From Eupeodes corollae (lineage: Eukaryota > Arthropoda > Insecta > Diptera > Syrphidae), in the NCBI RefSeq assembly GCF_945859685.1, contig NC_079148.1:56926421-56990420 (forward strand): a stretch of 64,000 nt of DNA, in the 5' to 3' direction. This document shows positions 37,001-47,719 of the stretch, one piece after another. The stretch's first letter is position 1; the number at the start of each line of letters is the position of its first letter. The position numbers and the translations under genes are program-made. Under the pieces are notes generated by a model, which did not search any database, had not been told where the DNA came from, and saw nothing but the letters and a program-made list of their open reading frames with translations.

Positions 37001-40000
37001 CGGACGAGGAGAGTATCTATTGTAATGAGAATTTCAACCAGATTCGAGGTGATGTTCATCTCAAGGTATCACCAAATACAACTATATTTTGCCGTTATGA
37101 CATCGATGTCGATCAAAATGAGACTTTTGCCCTCAGTGTCAGTGATATTCAGGTGAACACTGGAATTATGCGGGAATACTTCAATTGCGTTCGAAACAGT
37201 CCTCTTACCGTTCAAGATATGTCAGAATCACAAAAGATGCATTGGTTTTGCGGAAACAGAAATGACAGCACTCTTCGACTGCCATATCCAATTATGTTTG
37301 ACATTTCAAGTAATATTTACAATAATCTGACAGCCTTGGACTTGACATATGCACGTCACAGTTGTGGCGGAGTATTTACAATAGGTTTTCAGTTTGCTTT
37401 GCACGAACCTCACGCTTCGTCTGTCAATTATGGTGTGATGGATTGTGCGTGGAGAGTTCTACCAAATCCCGATGATCTGGATCAGTTCGAAGTGTCACTT
37501 AGTGTGGACTTTAAATTAAAATGCGATGAAGAATATCTGATATTGTACTCCGATTCGAAAGTGAATTCTCCTCATTTGGGAAGATTTTGCAACCAAGCAA
37601 CAGCCACAAATCTGGTTTCGATAAAAAGTCTTTTCATTGAGTACCACACGTCAAATTACAATCCCGGCTCGAAGTTTAATTTGACAGCCATACCTAGCAC
37701 CGGATGTGGTGGTGAATTGACATACCCATTCCGATTGATCAACTTCCGCCAACAATATCAAAATAATGTTGAATGCGTATGGACAATTCGAGTAAATAAG
37801 GAATACCACATAGCAGTTGTTTTTAGTGGACGATTCTTCATTGAATCTAGTCCTAATTGCACCAAGGATTATTTACTGATCCAAGAGCAATCGGGAGAGG
37901 ACTCTGATGAATGGAGAGATGTTCAAAGAATATGTGGCCGTACACCGCCGACATTTGTTAACACATCTACAAACAGTATGCGTCTCATATTCCGATCAGA
38001 TGAAAGCGGACTCGGTGATGGATTCACAGCAAATTTCACACGCAACTGTGGCGGTAATTTCTTTGCTAGCCAAGATTTGCAACTACTATCTAGTCCAAAC
38101 TATCCATTGCAGTATGATTCTAATTTACATTGCAATTACACTATTCACCCTTCCAAGCCGGACACAAATTTCTTGGTTCAGTTTAAGGATTTTGTTTTGG
38201 AGAGTTCTCCAATGGACGGATGCTTTTATGACAAACTAACTGTTTACGTTGATTCAGAAGAACCACGTGAACTTTGTGGAACTAAGGATCAATTGGAGTT
38301 CCGTTCAAACAAACCCATCTCGTTGGTTTTTGAATCTGATAGGTCATTTAATCGCAAAGGATTCCAGCTTCAATTTGGTGAACAAGTATGTGGTGGCAAA
38401 ATAACATCCAACACGGTGATTTCAACACCAAAGCTTAAATCAAACAACCAATATCCACCAAGTGCCGTGTGTGTTTGGAATATCACAGCACCTCCAGACT
38501 CAAAGATCGTTGTTAAGTTCGAAAGATTCGAGTTCGAAGGATCTTACGCATGCAATTATGATTACGTTGAAGTGTTCTCTGGCAAACTGCCTGTCGAAGA
38601 CCAAAGACTCGCAAAACTTTGTGGTAATTTGACAGGAGCACTGCCACATCTGTCAATCAAATCAAACATGGCGACAATTCGAAGTGTGTCCGATCAAACC
38701 GAACCTTCAATAGGATTCGTTGCAATTATAACTTTCGTAAAAGATTGTGACAGAAATATAACTGTGAAGGACTTATCCGAAACATATACCTTGGATACAT
38801 TCGCCAATGGATATGAAAATAATTTGAATTGTGAGATCGTGTTCACCACAGATCCAGGTCGTCAGTTAGTGTTGGAGTTCAAAAGCTTCCACACCGAAGA
38901 GTCACCGGATTGCGATCAGGACTATGTTTTAGTTCGTGATGGTGGTGGACCGTTTGCTGATGAAATTGGAAAGTTTTGTGGTCACTTAGTACCCAATTCA
39001 TTGATGTCCTCCAGGTCGAGTATGTTTTTGAACTTCGTAACCGATTCTTCGGATACTAGTAGCGGATTTTTAGCAACTGTCAAAGCCATTCCACTTGCTT
39101 GTGGAGCCCATGAATTATTCATACAACCAAATAAGGTAAATTTCGTGTTCGGTATTTGGTTTATTGAATTTGTATGATAATATATTTTTGTATTTGTGTT
39201 TTCAGAGTGTCGTCATAGCTATGGGCGGTGATGGAAACTATCTTCCTAATCTTAATTGTTTTTGGCGCGTAAGAAGCGATAGTAACATTAGATTGGATTT
39301 CGAAAAAATTGACATTCAAGGTCCAAATTCTAATGGAACTTGTACAACGGATTATTTAAAAATCTACAGCAAACAGGTACACAGGTGTTTTATCTTTTTT
39401 TTCTAGATTTTTCGTACCTCATGTTTTCCAAAATCTTCCCTTTTGGACCCATTTTCCAAATATATTTCAAAAATACAAACTTCCTTAAGTTTGTCCTAAT
39501 GTTGTGTAGTGGTAACTTTCGAAAAAATTCATTCGATTCTATTAAACTTAAAATTATTTAATAATAACAATAATATTTAATTAAAATTATAAAAGAAAAT
39601 TATTTTTGATTTTTTTGTGATAGCAGTATTCAGTTATTGAAACTGTCCTTGGATCAGACATTGTATTTAATGGGCATATGGGACAACCATACACAAATTT
39701 ATACGATAATACGGATAGCGAACATGTTTTTTGTGGACAAGGTGCTCCTGAGGGTTACTTTACCAATAATCAAGAAGTTATTATAAAATTTTTCAGCGAT
39801 GGCACAATCGAAAAGTCTGGGTTTAAAATCACAGCTACAACTTCATTTGGTAAGTGAGATTTTTAATTATTTCGTAAATAAAACAACATAATTTCATATT
39901 CTTTCGTGAAACAAAAAGGATGTTTTAAAAACTACACTTCGACTCAGGGACGAATTTTAATGGAAACATCTGCTGATTGTAACATTTATATCAATGCTCC

Positions 40001-41071
40001 AAAAGATTATGCCATAACGATATATTTCAACTATTTGTTACTATTTTTCGGAATAGATAATGATTGCAATTCGGAATACATAGAGGTTAGATAATTTACC
40101 TTATTTTGAGAGATTTTATACAACTTATATATTCCTTTGATTGAAAATTAGATTTTCGACGAACAAAATAATTCGAAGCCAGAAAAGTCTCTTCGAAAAT
40201 TGTGCGGCTCTGTCGATCCATCCAACAGTGTATTTTCGAATTCAAGCAAACTCCGAATAAAATTATCGCAAAGTGGAATTTTCAACAATTATGATATGAC
40301 ATTCTTGGCAAGCGACAAAGGTCCAGGTTGCGGAGGAGATCTTTACAATTATGCTGGAGTTATAACGAGTCCATTTTATCCAGAAAATGCAAGAAACAAT
40401 TCAGTTTGCCAATGGAATATTAGAGTTCCAAATAATATGGTCGTTTCGTTGGAGTTCAAAGGTAAACAAATATTTGTATAAATTTACTTACTAACTAGTT
40501 TGGATTTACTGGAACAATTCTTCTTAAATGAAAAATTAACTTGTTTAAATTATATATCAATAAGATTAAAAAAAAGCACAAACCTACAGAATGATTAATT
40601 TTTGTTTAGCATTTTGGTCGATTTGGTTATTTTCTTTTCAATTAAGACCAAATAAGTTAAGATTTGTAAAGTCTCCAATATGAACACGTCAATTACTTTT
40701 AAAGCTTTTACTTCTGTAATTCATAATCATTTTTTAAGCCACTCATTCTATGTCTTTTATTTCAGTGTTCGATATGGGATCCAAGGTGACATGTCGTTCA
40801 GATTACCTACAAATTTTAGAACGAAAACCTTCAAATAATCAAGTCCTAGAAGTTATGCGCAGGTTTTGTGGAGAAGTGAGTAAAAAAAAATAACTTAGGA
40901 AATAATATTTTTAATTTTTGTATGCATACATTATTCTTCAAGGACACACCAACTGTTTATATTGGCCGTCAAAACGTGTTGTCCATACGTTTCTACAAAA
41001 CCGTTAATTTCGATGGAACTGGATGGGTTATTCGATTTTCTGGCGTTCGTGAGAGGTTCTCTTTGATTTAA
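21368..41071 (+). CDS. Cubn: Cubilin, complete gene (26 coding exons, 3666 aa)
   Basis: Exons: 21368-21456, 21529-21804, 21873-22062, 22516-22619, 22691-23066, 23140-23373, 23512-24255, 24316-24639, 24701-24848, 28303-28493, 28548-28948, 29011-29141, 29201-29387, 32062-33052, 33112-33274, 33340-33680, 33754-33942, 34097-34592, 34662-34837, 34996-39135, 39206-39376, 39627-39849, 39919-40085, 40152-40461, 40766-40875, 40943-41071. They sum to 11,001 nt with matching phases and GT-AG introns. The Met at 21368 opens a signal peptide. The protein has a coiled-coil-like N-terminus, 8 EGF-like domains and 27 CUB domains, the architecture of vertebrate cubilin. No membrane segment or GPI signal is seen, as expected for a peripheral receptor held by amnionless. 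In flies cubilin serves protein endocytosis in nephrocytes (family knowledge). Length is close to human cubilin. Confidence 0.96.
22516..23720 (+). CDS. Cubn: Cubn exons 4-7: EGF-like domain block
   Basis: Seven further EGF-like domains follow the first, up to about residue 489. Three start with the calcium-binding signature (DVNEC, DVDEC, DIDEC). The last two have the short EGF form (NPCLNGGTC, NPCRNGGTC). Introns split EGF domains 1, 2, 5 and 7 internally. The block has the same position and domain number as in vertebrate cubilin, where EGF domains separate the trimerisation region from the CUB array. Confidence 0.92.
25015..28180 (-). mobile_element. LINE relic D in Cubn intron 9
   Basis: Minus-strand fragments read from 28180 downward: a VCGSPKKG linker, then the RT catalytic block as YANDLVILADSANMM (about 27290-27350; Asn for the usual Asp), then KSKILIL. 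Beyond the inserted repeat comes a C-terminal part (25020-25550) with ETGLPPLFTYTLKFHLG and NVSELTNGQWPIHELLEK. Many stops make it a fossil. It is antisense to Cubn. Confidence 0.75.
25553..26998 (+). repeat. AACTTCCC repeat, copy C (longest copy)
   Basis: About 1.45 kb, opening AACTTCCCATAGGAAGTT (perfect palindrome arms AACTTCC/GGAAGTT) and closing GTGTGGGTCGCATCCCAGCC plus a T run. The interior is made of diverged, serially related blocks: variants of a run reading TAAAAGTTGGTAAAAATTGAT recur around 26140 and 26420. There is no coding frame. It interrupts LINE relic D, so it is younger than that LINE. Confidence 0.7.
29456..31142. repeat. Inverted repeat pair bracketing the hAT insertion
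   Basis: CTGGAAAAGTGCAATTTA (29456-29473) recurs inverted at 31125-31142 with one mismatch. The arms lie 75 and 47 bases outside the hAT element. They may be the ends of a small MITE-like repeat that the hAT entered. No target duplication of the outer repeat was found. Confidence 0.45.
29549..31077 (+). mobile_element. hAT-family DNA transposon relic in Cubn intron 13
   Basis: 1529 bp with terminal inverted repeats CAGGGCCGGATTTAG and CTAAATCCGGCCCTA (one terminal mismatch), flanked by an exact 8 bp duplication GTTGTAGA (29541-29548 and 31078-31085), the hAT signature. Sense fragments include HRILIEKLSEKKSDQFLVLKK..LSDTHWSSRAEA (29940-30050), a hAT/ZMYM-type transposase block. Near the end come NLEIALYLVLMV, LRITMGRNCLSKLSLLGIES and LRELDFNDIINDFAK, a hAT dimerisation-like tail. 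Stops and frameshifts and the short length show an internally deleted, dead copy. Confidence 0.92.
34996..39135 (+). CDS. Cubn: Cubn exon 20: 4.1 kb exon encoding CUB 13-25
   Basis: This one exon of 4140 nt encodes residues 1918-3297, the end of CUB13 through the start of CUB25. Domain starts are recognised by the first Cys (CGGTY, CGGVF, CGGEL, CGGNF, CGGKI and others). Many domains carry the calcium-site pattern of CUB domains (for example ESSPNCTKDYLLI). CUB13 has no Cys at all. CUB18-20 are divergent. The open frame runs without a stop through the whole exon, and the donor at 39135 is AAG|GTAAAT. Confidence 0.95.
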
Positions 41072-41151
41072 TCTTAAAATGTTTAAGTGTAATTAAGATA
41101 AAAAATTTAACTGAAATAATATCTAAATTATGTTACTTTTCATAAATTAAG

Positions 41152-41174
41152 AATAAATTAATTACTTAAATAAA
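41152..41174 (+). other. Cubn poly(A) signals
   Basis: Two AATAAA hexamers, at 41152-41157 and 41169-41174, lie 81-103 bases after the Cubn stop codon, giving a short 3' UTR. Confidence 0.8.
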
Positions 41175-41443
41175 GTTCCATCCATTTTGATGTGTTTCAT
41201 TTTTATTACCAGAGAAAAGATCAGTCAGAACTTAACTGGTCAGGATTGAGTTATGTGGAGAACAAGGGTGTTAACTCATTTCCGGCGGCTACTAGTTCCA
41301 TGTGAGCTAGAAGCTTGAAATTTCATATGCTGTCCATTTATATCTGAACTTAGGGAAATCTGAAGAAAAAAGTTTAAAACCTTCTAGTTTTCCGGAAAAT
41401 TCGTGTTACGTTTTCGCAACATTAGCTGAAAGGCGTAGCAGAA

Positions 41444-41931
41444 TTAATAAAAAAAATTCGATTTTTTTGTTGTAAAATTAAGGTATAAGCTTAATTTTGA
41501 ATATTGTTTTTGGAAAGGTGAACACGTATAAAATATTATTAGTGGTTGTGTTTCTGTTTGATGTGTTGGCGGAATATTTGATGATCGCATTAAGGAGTCT
41601 ACAACATATGTCCTTAATTCAAGTTGTGACATTGGTGTTCCTTTACAAACGTTTTGCAAATGCCAATGCATTTGATAAAAGTGGCCAGTACCACTTCTTT
41701 CCTCGAATCCGTATCCGGTAATTGCTGATAGCATTATTAAACAAGTCCACTCATCCCATCGTGGAATTATATTGGACATGGGAATGTTGACGTGTTTCCT
41801 TTCTTTTCGATCAAACCGTTTTGCTTGGGTGATTGGTTGGTCCATCAAATGATTTGAAAGAGCTATAACAATGGAGTTATGGTTCCAACGAACAGGGCAA
41901 TGTCATTTTCCTTGTCGAATGCAAAATACAT
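41444..41931 (-). pseudogene. piggyBac transposase, C-terminal piece
   Basis: Minus-strand frames read VRWNHNSIVIALSNHL, then KRFDRKERKHVNIPMSNII. These match the segment of piggyBac transposases that leads up to the conserved C-terminal part with the last catalytic Asp. A frameshift lies near 41890, and the GGVD-type motif is not recognisable. The frame meets the mariner insertion at 41932. Confidence 0.7.
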
Positions 41932-41932
41932 A

Positions 41933-43241
41933 AACGGTGATTTTTTAAGAGCTTGAGAACATTAAAAAAAAAACGCATACAATTTGCAAAATCTCATCGA
42001 TTCTTTATTTGAAACGTTAGATTGGTCCATGACATTTACTTTTTGAAGATAATTTTATTTAAATGTTGACCGCGGCTGCGTCTTAGGTGGTCCATTTGGA
42101 AAGTCCAATTTTGGGTAACTTTTTCGAGCATTTCGGCCGGAATAGCTTGAATTTCTTCGGAAATGTTGGCTTCCAAAGCTGGAATAGTTGCTGGCTTATT
42201 TGTGTAGACTTTAGACTTGACGTAGCCCCACAAAAAATAGTCTAAAGGCGTCAAATCGCATGATCTTGGTGGCCAACTTACCGGTCCATTCCTTGAGATG
42301 AATTGTTCTCCGAAGTTTTCCCTCAAAATGACCATAGAATCGCGAGCTGTGTGGCATGTAGCGCCATCTTGTTGAAACCACATGTCAACCAAGTTCAGTT
42401 CTTCCATTTTTGGCAACAAAAAGTTTGTTAGCATTGAACGATAGCGATCGCCATTCACCGTAACGTTGTAACGTTGCGTCCAACAGCATCTTTGAAAAAA
42501 TACGGTCCAATGATTCCACCAGCGTACAAACCACACCAAACAGTGCATTTTTCGGGATGCATGGGCAGTTCTTGAACGGCTTCTGGTTGCTCTTCACTCC
42601 AAATGCGGCAATTTTGCTTATTTACGTAGCCATTCAACCAGAAATGAGCCTCATTGCTGAACAAAATTTGTCGATAAAAAGCGGATTTTCTGCCAACTTT
42701 TCTAGGGCCCATTCACTGAAAATTCGACGTTGTGGCAGATCGTTCGGCTTCAGTTCTTGCACGAGCTGTATTTTATACGGTTTTACACCAAGATCTTTGC
42801 GTAAAATCTTCCATGTGGTCGAATAACACAAACCCAATTGCTGCGAACGGCGACGAATCGACATTTCACGGTCTTCAGCAACACTCTCAGAAACAGACGC
42901 AATATTCTCTTCTGTACGCACTGTACGCATTTGTGTGGTTGGTTTAATGTCCAATAAAGTAAACTGAGTGCGAAACTTGGTCACAATCGCATTAATTGTT
43001 TGCTCACTTGGTCGATTATGTAGACCATAAATCGGACGTAAAGCGCGAAACACATTTCGAACCGAACACTGATTTTGGTAATAAAATTCAATGATTTGCA
43101 AGCGTTGCTCGTTAGTAAGTCTATTCATGATGAAATGTCAAAGCATACTGAGCATCTTTCTCTTTGACACCATGTCTGAAATCCCGCGTGATCTGTCAAA
43201 TACTAATGCATGAAAATCCTAACCTCAAAAAAATCACCCTT
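41933..43241 (-). mobile_element. DD41D (rosa-like) mariner inside the piggyBac element
   Basis: 1309 bp between TA dinucleotides (41931-41932 and 43242-43243). The terminal inverted repeats share AA(C/G)GGTGATTTTTT and diverge further in. Transposase is on the minus strand. The spacing between the second and third catalytic Asp (QQDGATCH to TPLDYF) is 41 residues, which I recall as the DD41D group first named rosa from tephritids. The insertion splits the piggyBac transposase frame right after KKQNRGT. Confidence 0.9.
42036..43128 (-). pseudogene. DD41D mariner transposase, inactivated
   Basis: An N-terminal helix-turn-helix region from Met at 43128 (LTNEQRLQIIEFYYQNQCSV), a second helix block (RRRSQQLGLCYSTTWKILRK), then the catalytic domain with GPRKVG, HFWLNGYVNKQN, WCGLYAGGIIGPYFF, MWFQQDGATCHTARD and SCDLTPLDYFLWGYVK, ending at 42036. 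Three lesions are visible: a one-base loss in a T run near 42685; an 8-base tandem duplication (CAACGTTA) near 42465 that shifts frame; and Asn in place of the first catalytic Asp (FSNEAHF). The encoded protein cannot be active. Confidence 0.9.
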
Positions 43242-43243
43242 TA

Positions 43244-43800
43244 GTTCCTCGATTTTGTTTCTTTATTTGTTTGGGTTCTGTGAACTTTGCTGTACCAGTT
43301 CTATTTTCACGAACATTGCCTGTAGATTGATATAAAAGAAATTTTTTAGTATAAATAAATGTTAAGTAAAAATTACCTGTTGCAAAGTAACCCAATTCTG
43401 AGAGACGACAAATCAGTTTGTGCGACGTGAACAAATTGTCAAAAGTAACTGTGGGTTGGTCTGGAACATCGATATTAGAAAGAAGTCTCAAAAAATATTT
43501 TCCCCTAAGCCAAATCCAGGGGAATTATCAGCACTTGCACCACCATAAGGAATGAATTGAAATAAATATCCATCGTGAGAACACATGTCCCAATATTTGT
43601 ATCCAAAACGAATTGGCTTCCCTCTTATAAACATTTTTTCAGAATGACGTCCTTAGTAGGGTATCATTTTTTCCTCTTTTGAAAGGTGATGGAAAAGAAC
43701 TCCGAACTGCATAAAATTATTATTGAGCATGTTGTTTAGAGTTAAGACTTTAGCAAACTTGTCGCTGTACTGTTATCACAGGCATGTAAGAACGATTTGA
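43244..43800 (-). pseudogene. piggyBac transposase, core piece
   Basis: Minus-strand frames give NNMLNNNFMQFGVLFHHLS, then MIPY-stop-GRHS with KMFIRGKPIRFGYKYWDMCS and a DGYLFQFIPYGG segment, then NIDVPDQPTVTFDNLFTSHK, where the Asp of FDN is the second catalytic residue of the family. It continues LSELGYFATGN and ends in KKQNRGT at the mariner. A TAA codon at 43653-43655 and a frameshift near 43500 disable it. Confidence 0.85.
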
Positions 43801-44107
43801 TAAGTTTGAAGCGGTCTCGGCTCATGGCTTTTATTATATTGAAGCGAAAGACTGGTAGATTGGACCAATATAAATCCAACTGTGGAATTGTATGCAATCC
43901 AGAAAAATACATTATTTCAATAAATATACGGATATCATTGAAATTTGTCTTGAAGGTTAATTTATTTCTATCCGCATTAGCGTACGTATTTTATTATTAT
44001 TATTATACATATTTCATTAACTAGTAATTAAAATTACAAGGTAATATACATAAAAAAGGAGAGAGCCTAGCTGCGAAGACTATTGGCTCTGCTTGTTATT
44101 AAAATGT

Positions 44108-45523
44108 TTATACATTTAAGTTGAGGGTTGTAAGAAATTTATTTACATTTTCGATATTTGAGCTGGTGGGGTTTTTCAATACGTCATAGATCGATATATT
44201 TTTGAAGATTGATGAAAGAGCAGGTTTCGATGATTGACAGTTTTCGAGGAGGTGAGTTAAACTCATGGTTGTATTGCAGGTGGAGCATATCGGTGGATTG
44301 TTTTTATTTAGAAGGTGTTTGTGAGTTGTTGAAGTGTGACCAAGTCTTAAGCGGATGTAGTTAGAGATTTTTTGTTTTGATACGTTTGTAGGGTATTGAG
44401 GATAGGTTTTATGTTCATTAATTTTTTTATAATGGTGGTGGTATAGGCTCCATTCGATTTCTTGTTTTCTTCTCAAGGTGTCCAGTATTTGGGTTTTCAG
44501 GTCTTTTTTGGTGTATATATTGAATTTATACACTGGTGATTTGTTCGTAGAGGTTGCTGCTTTATCAGCTTCTTCGTTTCCACGTATTTTAGAATGTCCT
44601 GGAGTCCACATCAGTTTTATTTTATTCGGCTTCATTATTATCTTGTTCCTTATCGCGGAAATAAGATCTGAATCGTTGTTTGGATTTTTAACTGCTTTCA
44701 GGACTGATATGCTATCAGAGAATATTACGAACTTATCATTGGAATTCCTTATTGATTTGGTTGCTTGCAGAATAGCAAACGCTTCTGTGGTGAAAATAGA
44801 AGCACATTCCGGGAGGATGCCAATATTGAGGATTTGGCCATCTTCAAATGTGACTGCAAATGATGTATTATCTTTTGATTTGGATCCATCAGTGAATATA
44901 AATTTCCAGCCTTTAGTTTTAAGTTCTGATGAAATACTTGAGAACAGTGATTGGTATACTGCATTGCTTGTATTTGTTTTACTGTAGTGAGCGAGGCTCA
45001 ATACAAATGAATTGGCTTTTATAATCCATGGAGGATATGATAAAGTTGAGTATTTTGTAGTTTTTGTTGGTATATCCATTTCCCGAGCTTTGTCGAGGAT
45101 TGTTTTTAAAGCAGATGGAATACGTTTCTTGCACTTAAGGATCATAGTTTGATGAATGTCTTTATCGATAACTGAATTTGTGGAGAAGACCAATTTTACA
45201 ACTAAGTTCGAGATGGTTTGTTCGAAACGTTGCTCAATAGAGGGAAGACCTGCTTCCGCCAGAATATTTTTGAGTGGTGTTGTAGAAAAGGCGTTGATGC
45301 TCCTTCTAGCTGCTTGGTGGTAGCTTGGTTGTATTATTCTTAGCGTTGTTTTTGGGGAACTGCCGTAAATGTAAATTCCGTAATCGATTTTACTTAATAA
45401 TAACATTTTGGTAATATATGAGACAGTATTTATGTGTACGTGGCTTTTATTACTAGATAAATAATTAATTATGTTGAGTCTCGCAACTAGGTTATTTTTT
45501 AAATTTAAACAATGTTCTTCCAT
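44108..45523 (-). pseudogene. I-like LINE ORF2, RNase H and C-terminal part
   Basis: A 471-residue frame: an RT thumb/connection region (SYITKMLLLSKIDYGIYIYG), an RNase H domain with FTDGSKSKDNTSFAV, TTEAFAILQATKSI, IFSDSISVLKAV and WTPGHSKIRGNEEADKAA (catalytic D-E-D and His region complete), then a CSTCNTTMSLTHLLENCQ Cys cluster. It overlaps the RT frame by 19 bases, a frameshift within what should be one ORF. Confidence 0.9.
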
Positions 45524-46890
45524 CTATATTTATTATTAAATACTAATCCTAGGATATTAAGGCAATTTACATTTTCAATTTGTACATTATTTATACTTAA
45601 GATAATTTTTTGACAATGGATTTTTCTACAGATATGTAGCATTTTACATTTTTGTAATGAAAGTCTAGCACCTGAAGCAAACGACCAATTAAGAATATCA
45701 TTAACAACATTATCAAAAAGGTTCTTACATTTTTCTAAATCGTTACTTTTACTTAAAATATAAATGTCATCTGCATAAATACAACTATCTAAAAGTTTAT
45801 AATTATTTATTATAGTCGAAATATCGTCGAAGGCGATAATAAATAGAATAACTGATAATGGGGATCCCTGGGGGATACCATTTTGCAGGGAGTGAGGAGA
45901 TGAGTAAATATTATTAGCTCTGGTAAAGAATTTTCTATTAGTTAGAAAAGACTTCACGTAGCCAAACATCTTCTCGCCAACACCCCATATTTTTAATTTT
46001 TTTAGTACAACATGCAAACCGATTCTGTCGAAAGCTTTTTCGAAATCGAGCGAAAGCACAGAAACATGATTTTTTGCTGATAATGCTCGTGATATATAGT
46101 AATCTAAATGAAGATGTGCGTCGACACACCCCCGGTTAGTTTTAAAAGCAACTTGGTTGGTAGATAAAAGTTTTCTTGTTTCTGCGAACCACATCAGTCG
46201 TTTTGCTATGATTTTTTCCATAATTCTGGAAGAACAAGAAATAAGGGATATGGGACGGTATCCATCAATTAATTTCCTATCTTTATTAGGTTTCGGTATG
46301 GGGAGAAGTGTTGCAATTTTCCAAGCTTGAGGGATAACAGCGGTGTTAAGTATGCTATTGTATAGTTTAACAAGTCTCAATTTTACATCAACTGGTAAGT
46401 TTTTCAGCATTGGATAATTAATTTTATCTCTACCAGGGGTTTTGCCTTTAGTTTTGTTTAAGGAAGCTTCAAACTCAATTAGTGATATAGGTTCTTCAAT
46501 ACGTTGTGCAAAAATATTGTCGGTTGTTACATAAGGGGAAATGTTGAGAAATTCATCTGTTTTTGTTTTGAAAGTAGTATAAAAATTGTTATCATTTGAA
46601 TAATTGGACCAGGTTTGTGAAAAGAGATCAGTTATTTGTGTCGGATCTATGATAAGTGAATCAGTTGATTGGATACATGGTATCGTTAAGGGGTTGGGGT
46701 TACCGGTAAGACACCGGATTTTCTGCCAAAGCTTGGTAATGGTTGATCTGGGATTTATGCTTGATGTGAAGCTTGCAAAACTTTTTGTTTTGCTCGCTTT
46801 AAGTTCCCTTCTAAATTTAGCATTTGCTTTTTTATATGAAATTAGGTTGTCTTGAGATGGGGATTTTTGAAATTCCTTCAGTGTTTTCAT
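45505..46890 (-). pseudogene. I-like LINE ORF2, reverse transcriptase part
   Basis: A 461-residue frame with the RT blocks NKTKGKTPGRDKINYPML, YRPISLISCSSRIMEKII, LSLDFEKAFDRIG, NGIPQGSPLSVILFIIAF and the catalytic SCIYADDIYIL. Upstream, the same frame is closed by a TGA at a Trp position (PW-stop-NP near 46918), so the Met at 46890 is not the real start. Downstream, a frameshift near 45515 passes into the RNase H frame. Confidence 0.88.
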
Positions 46891-47455
46891 TTTTTCTTTA
46901 CGCAGTGAAGTTAGATTAGGGTTTCACCATGGAACATTCTGTTTTGAGGAGGTGTTGTTTGATGAAGTTGTTTGGGTATTGAGGCGTTAGCGGCAGTTCT
47001 GATTGCCTTTTGAATTAAGGCAGCTTCTTTATTGGTGTTGGATGTTGAGGGATTGTCTAATAAATATTCATCGATAATTTTTCTAAATGATTCCCAATTT
47101 GCAGAGTCTGTTTTGAATTTGGGGATTTGTGGAGGGATTGTTGATATAATGCCTAGGTTTGTGGTTGAGAGGATAGGGAAGTGGTCACTATTGTGAAGAT
47201 CGTTTAAGGTTTTCCAGGAGGTTTTAGGAAACAGTTGAGGTGAACAACATGTTATGTCAACATGTGTTAATGTGTTGTGTGTAGATAGATGTGTTGGTTG
47301 AGAAGAGTGAGATTTTCATAGAGTAAAAAATCTTCGAAAGTTTGTCCTCTATTGTTTGTTTGAGGTGATCCCTCAAAAAACGGATTGGATTCAACTTAGG
47401 AAGTTCTGAGTGATTTTTATTTTAAACTTACCTATTTTGTTATAGATCGCTTGAA

Positions 47456-47719
47456 TCATTTCACTTGATACGTCTTTTGGAGTATTTGAAAAGCCAACTC
47501 GATGGCTCTTTGACCACTTTGGTAATATATATTGAAAAGACGTCGATTCCTTTTTAGAAGTTGATACAAGATTTTGTAAGTTGATGCATTTTCTGAATCA
47601 TTTGGCTCACATTGTAGATCGTCTAATATGCATTCTAGCTCTAATTCACCTCCTATTGGCAATATGTTCACGTCTTCCAATAATTGGACGTTATCATCAA
47701 TTTCTTCATGGTCACTCAA
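47456..47719 (-). CDS. Short acidic open frame, possibly piggyBac N-terminus
   Basis: 87 residues, very acidic at the start (MSDHEEIDDNVQLLEDV). The position inside the piggyBac element, 5' of the transposase core on the same strand, and the acidic composition suit the N-terminal region of that transposase, but no diagnostic motif is present. It ends at TGA beside the 5' end of the LINE insertion. Confidence 0.35.
   Translation of the reverse strand: MSDHEEIDDNVQLLEDVNILPIGGELELECILDDLQCEPNDSENASTYKILYQLLKRNRRLFNIYYQSGQRAIELAFQILQKTYQVK

Larger units (their letters stand above)
43988..47395 (-). mobile_element. I-like LINE with RNase H, 5' truncated
   Basis: About 3.4 kb, antisense, ending in a (TAA)n tail at 43988-44005, as in I elements. 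From 5' to 3' it encodes the end of an endonuclease (HVDITCCSP, SDHFPILS around 47150-47290), reverse transcriptase, RNase H and a C-terminal Cys cluster. It is truncated within the endonuclease. It lies in the piggyBac element between the putative N-terminal frame and the transposase core. I could not find a target duplication, so its 5' border is approximate. Confidence 0.85.

Noticed and set aside
47456..47719. Independent host gene for the acidic 87-residue frame
   Set aside because: It is inside the piggyBac borders with no splice or motif support, so it is more likely part of that element.
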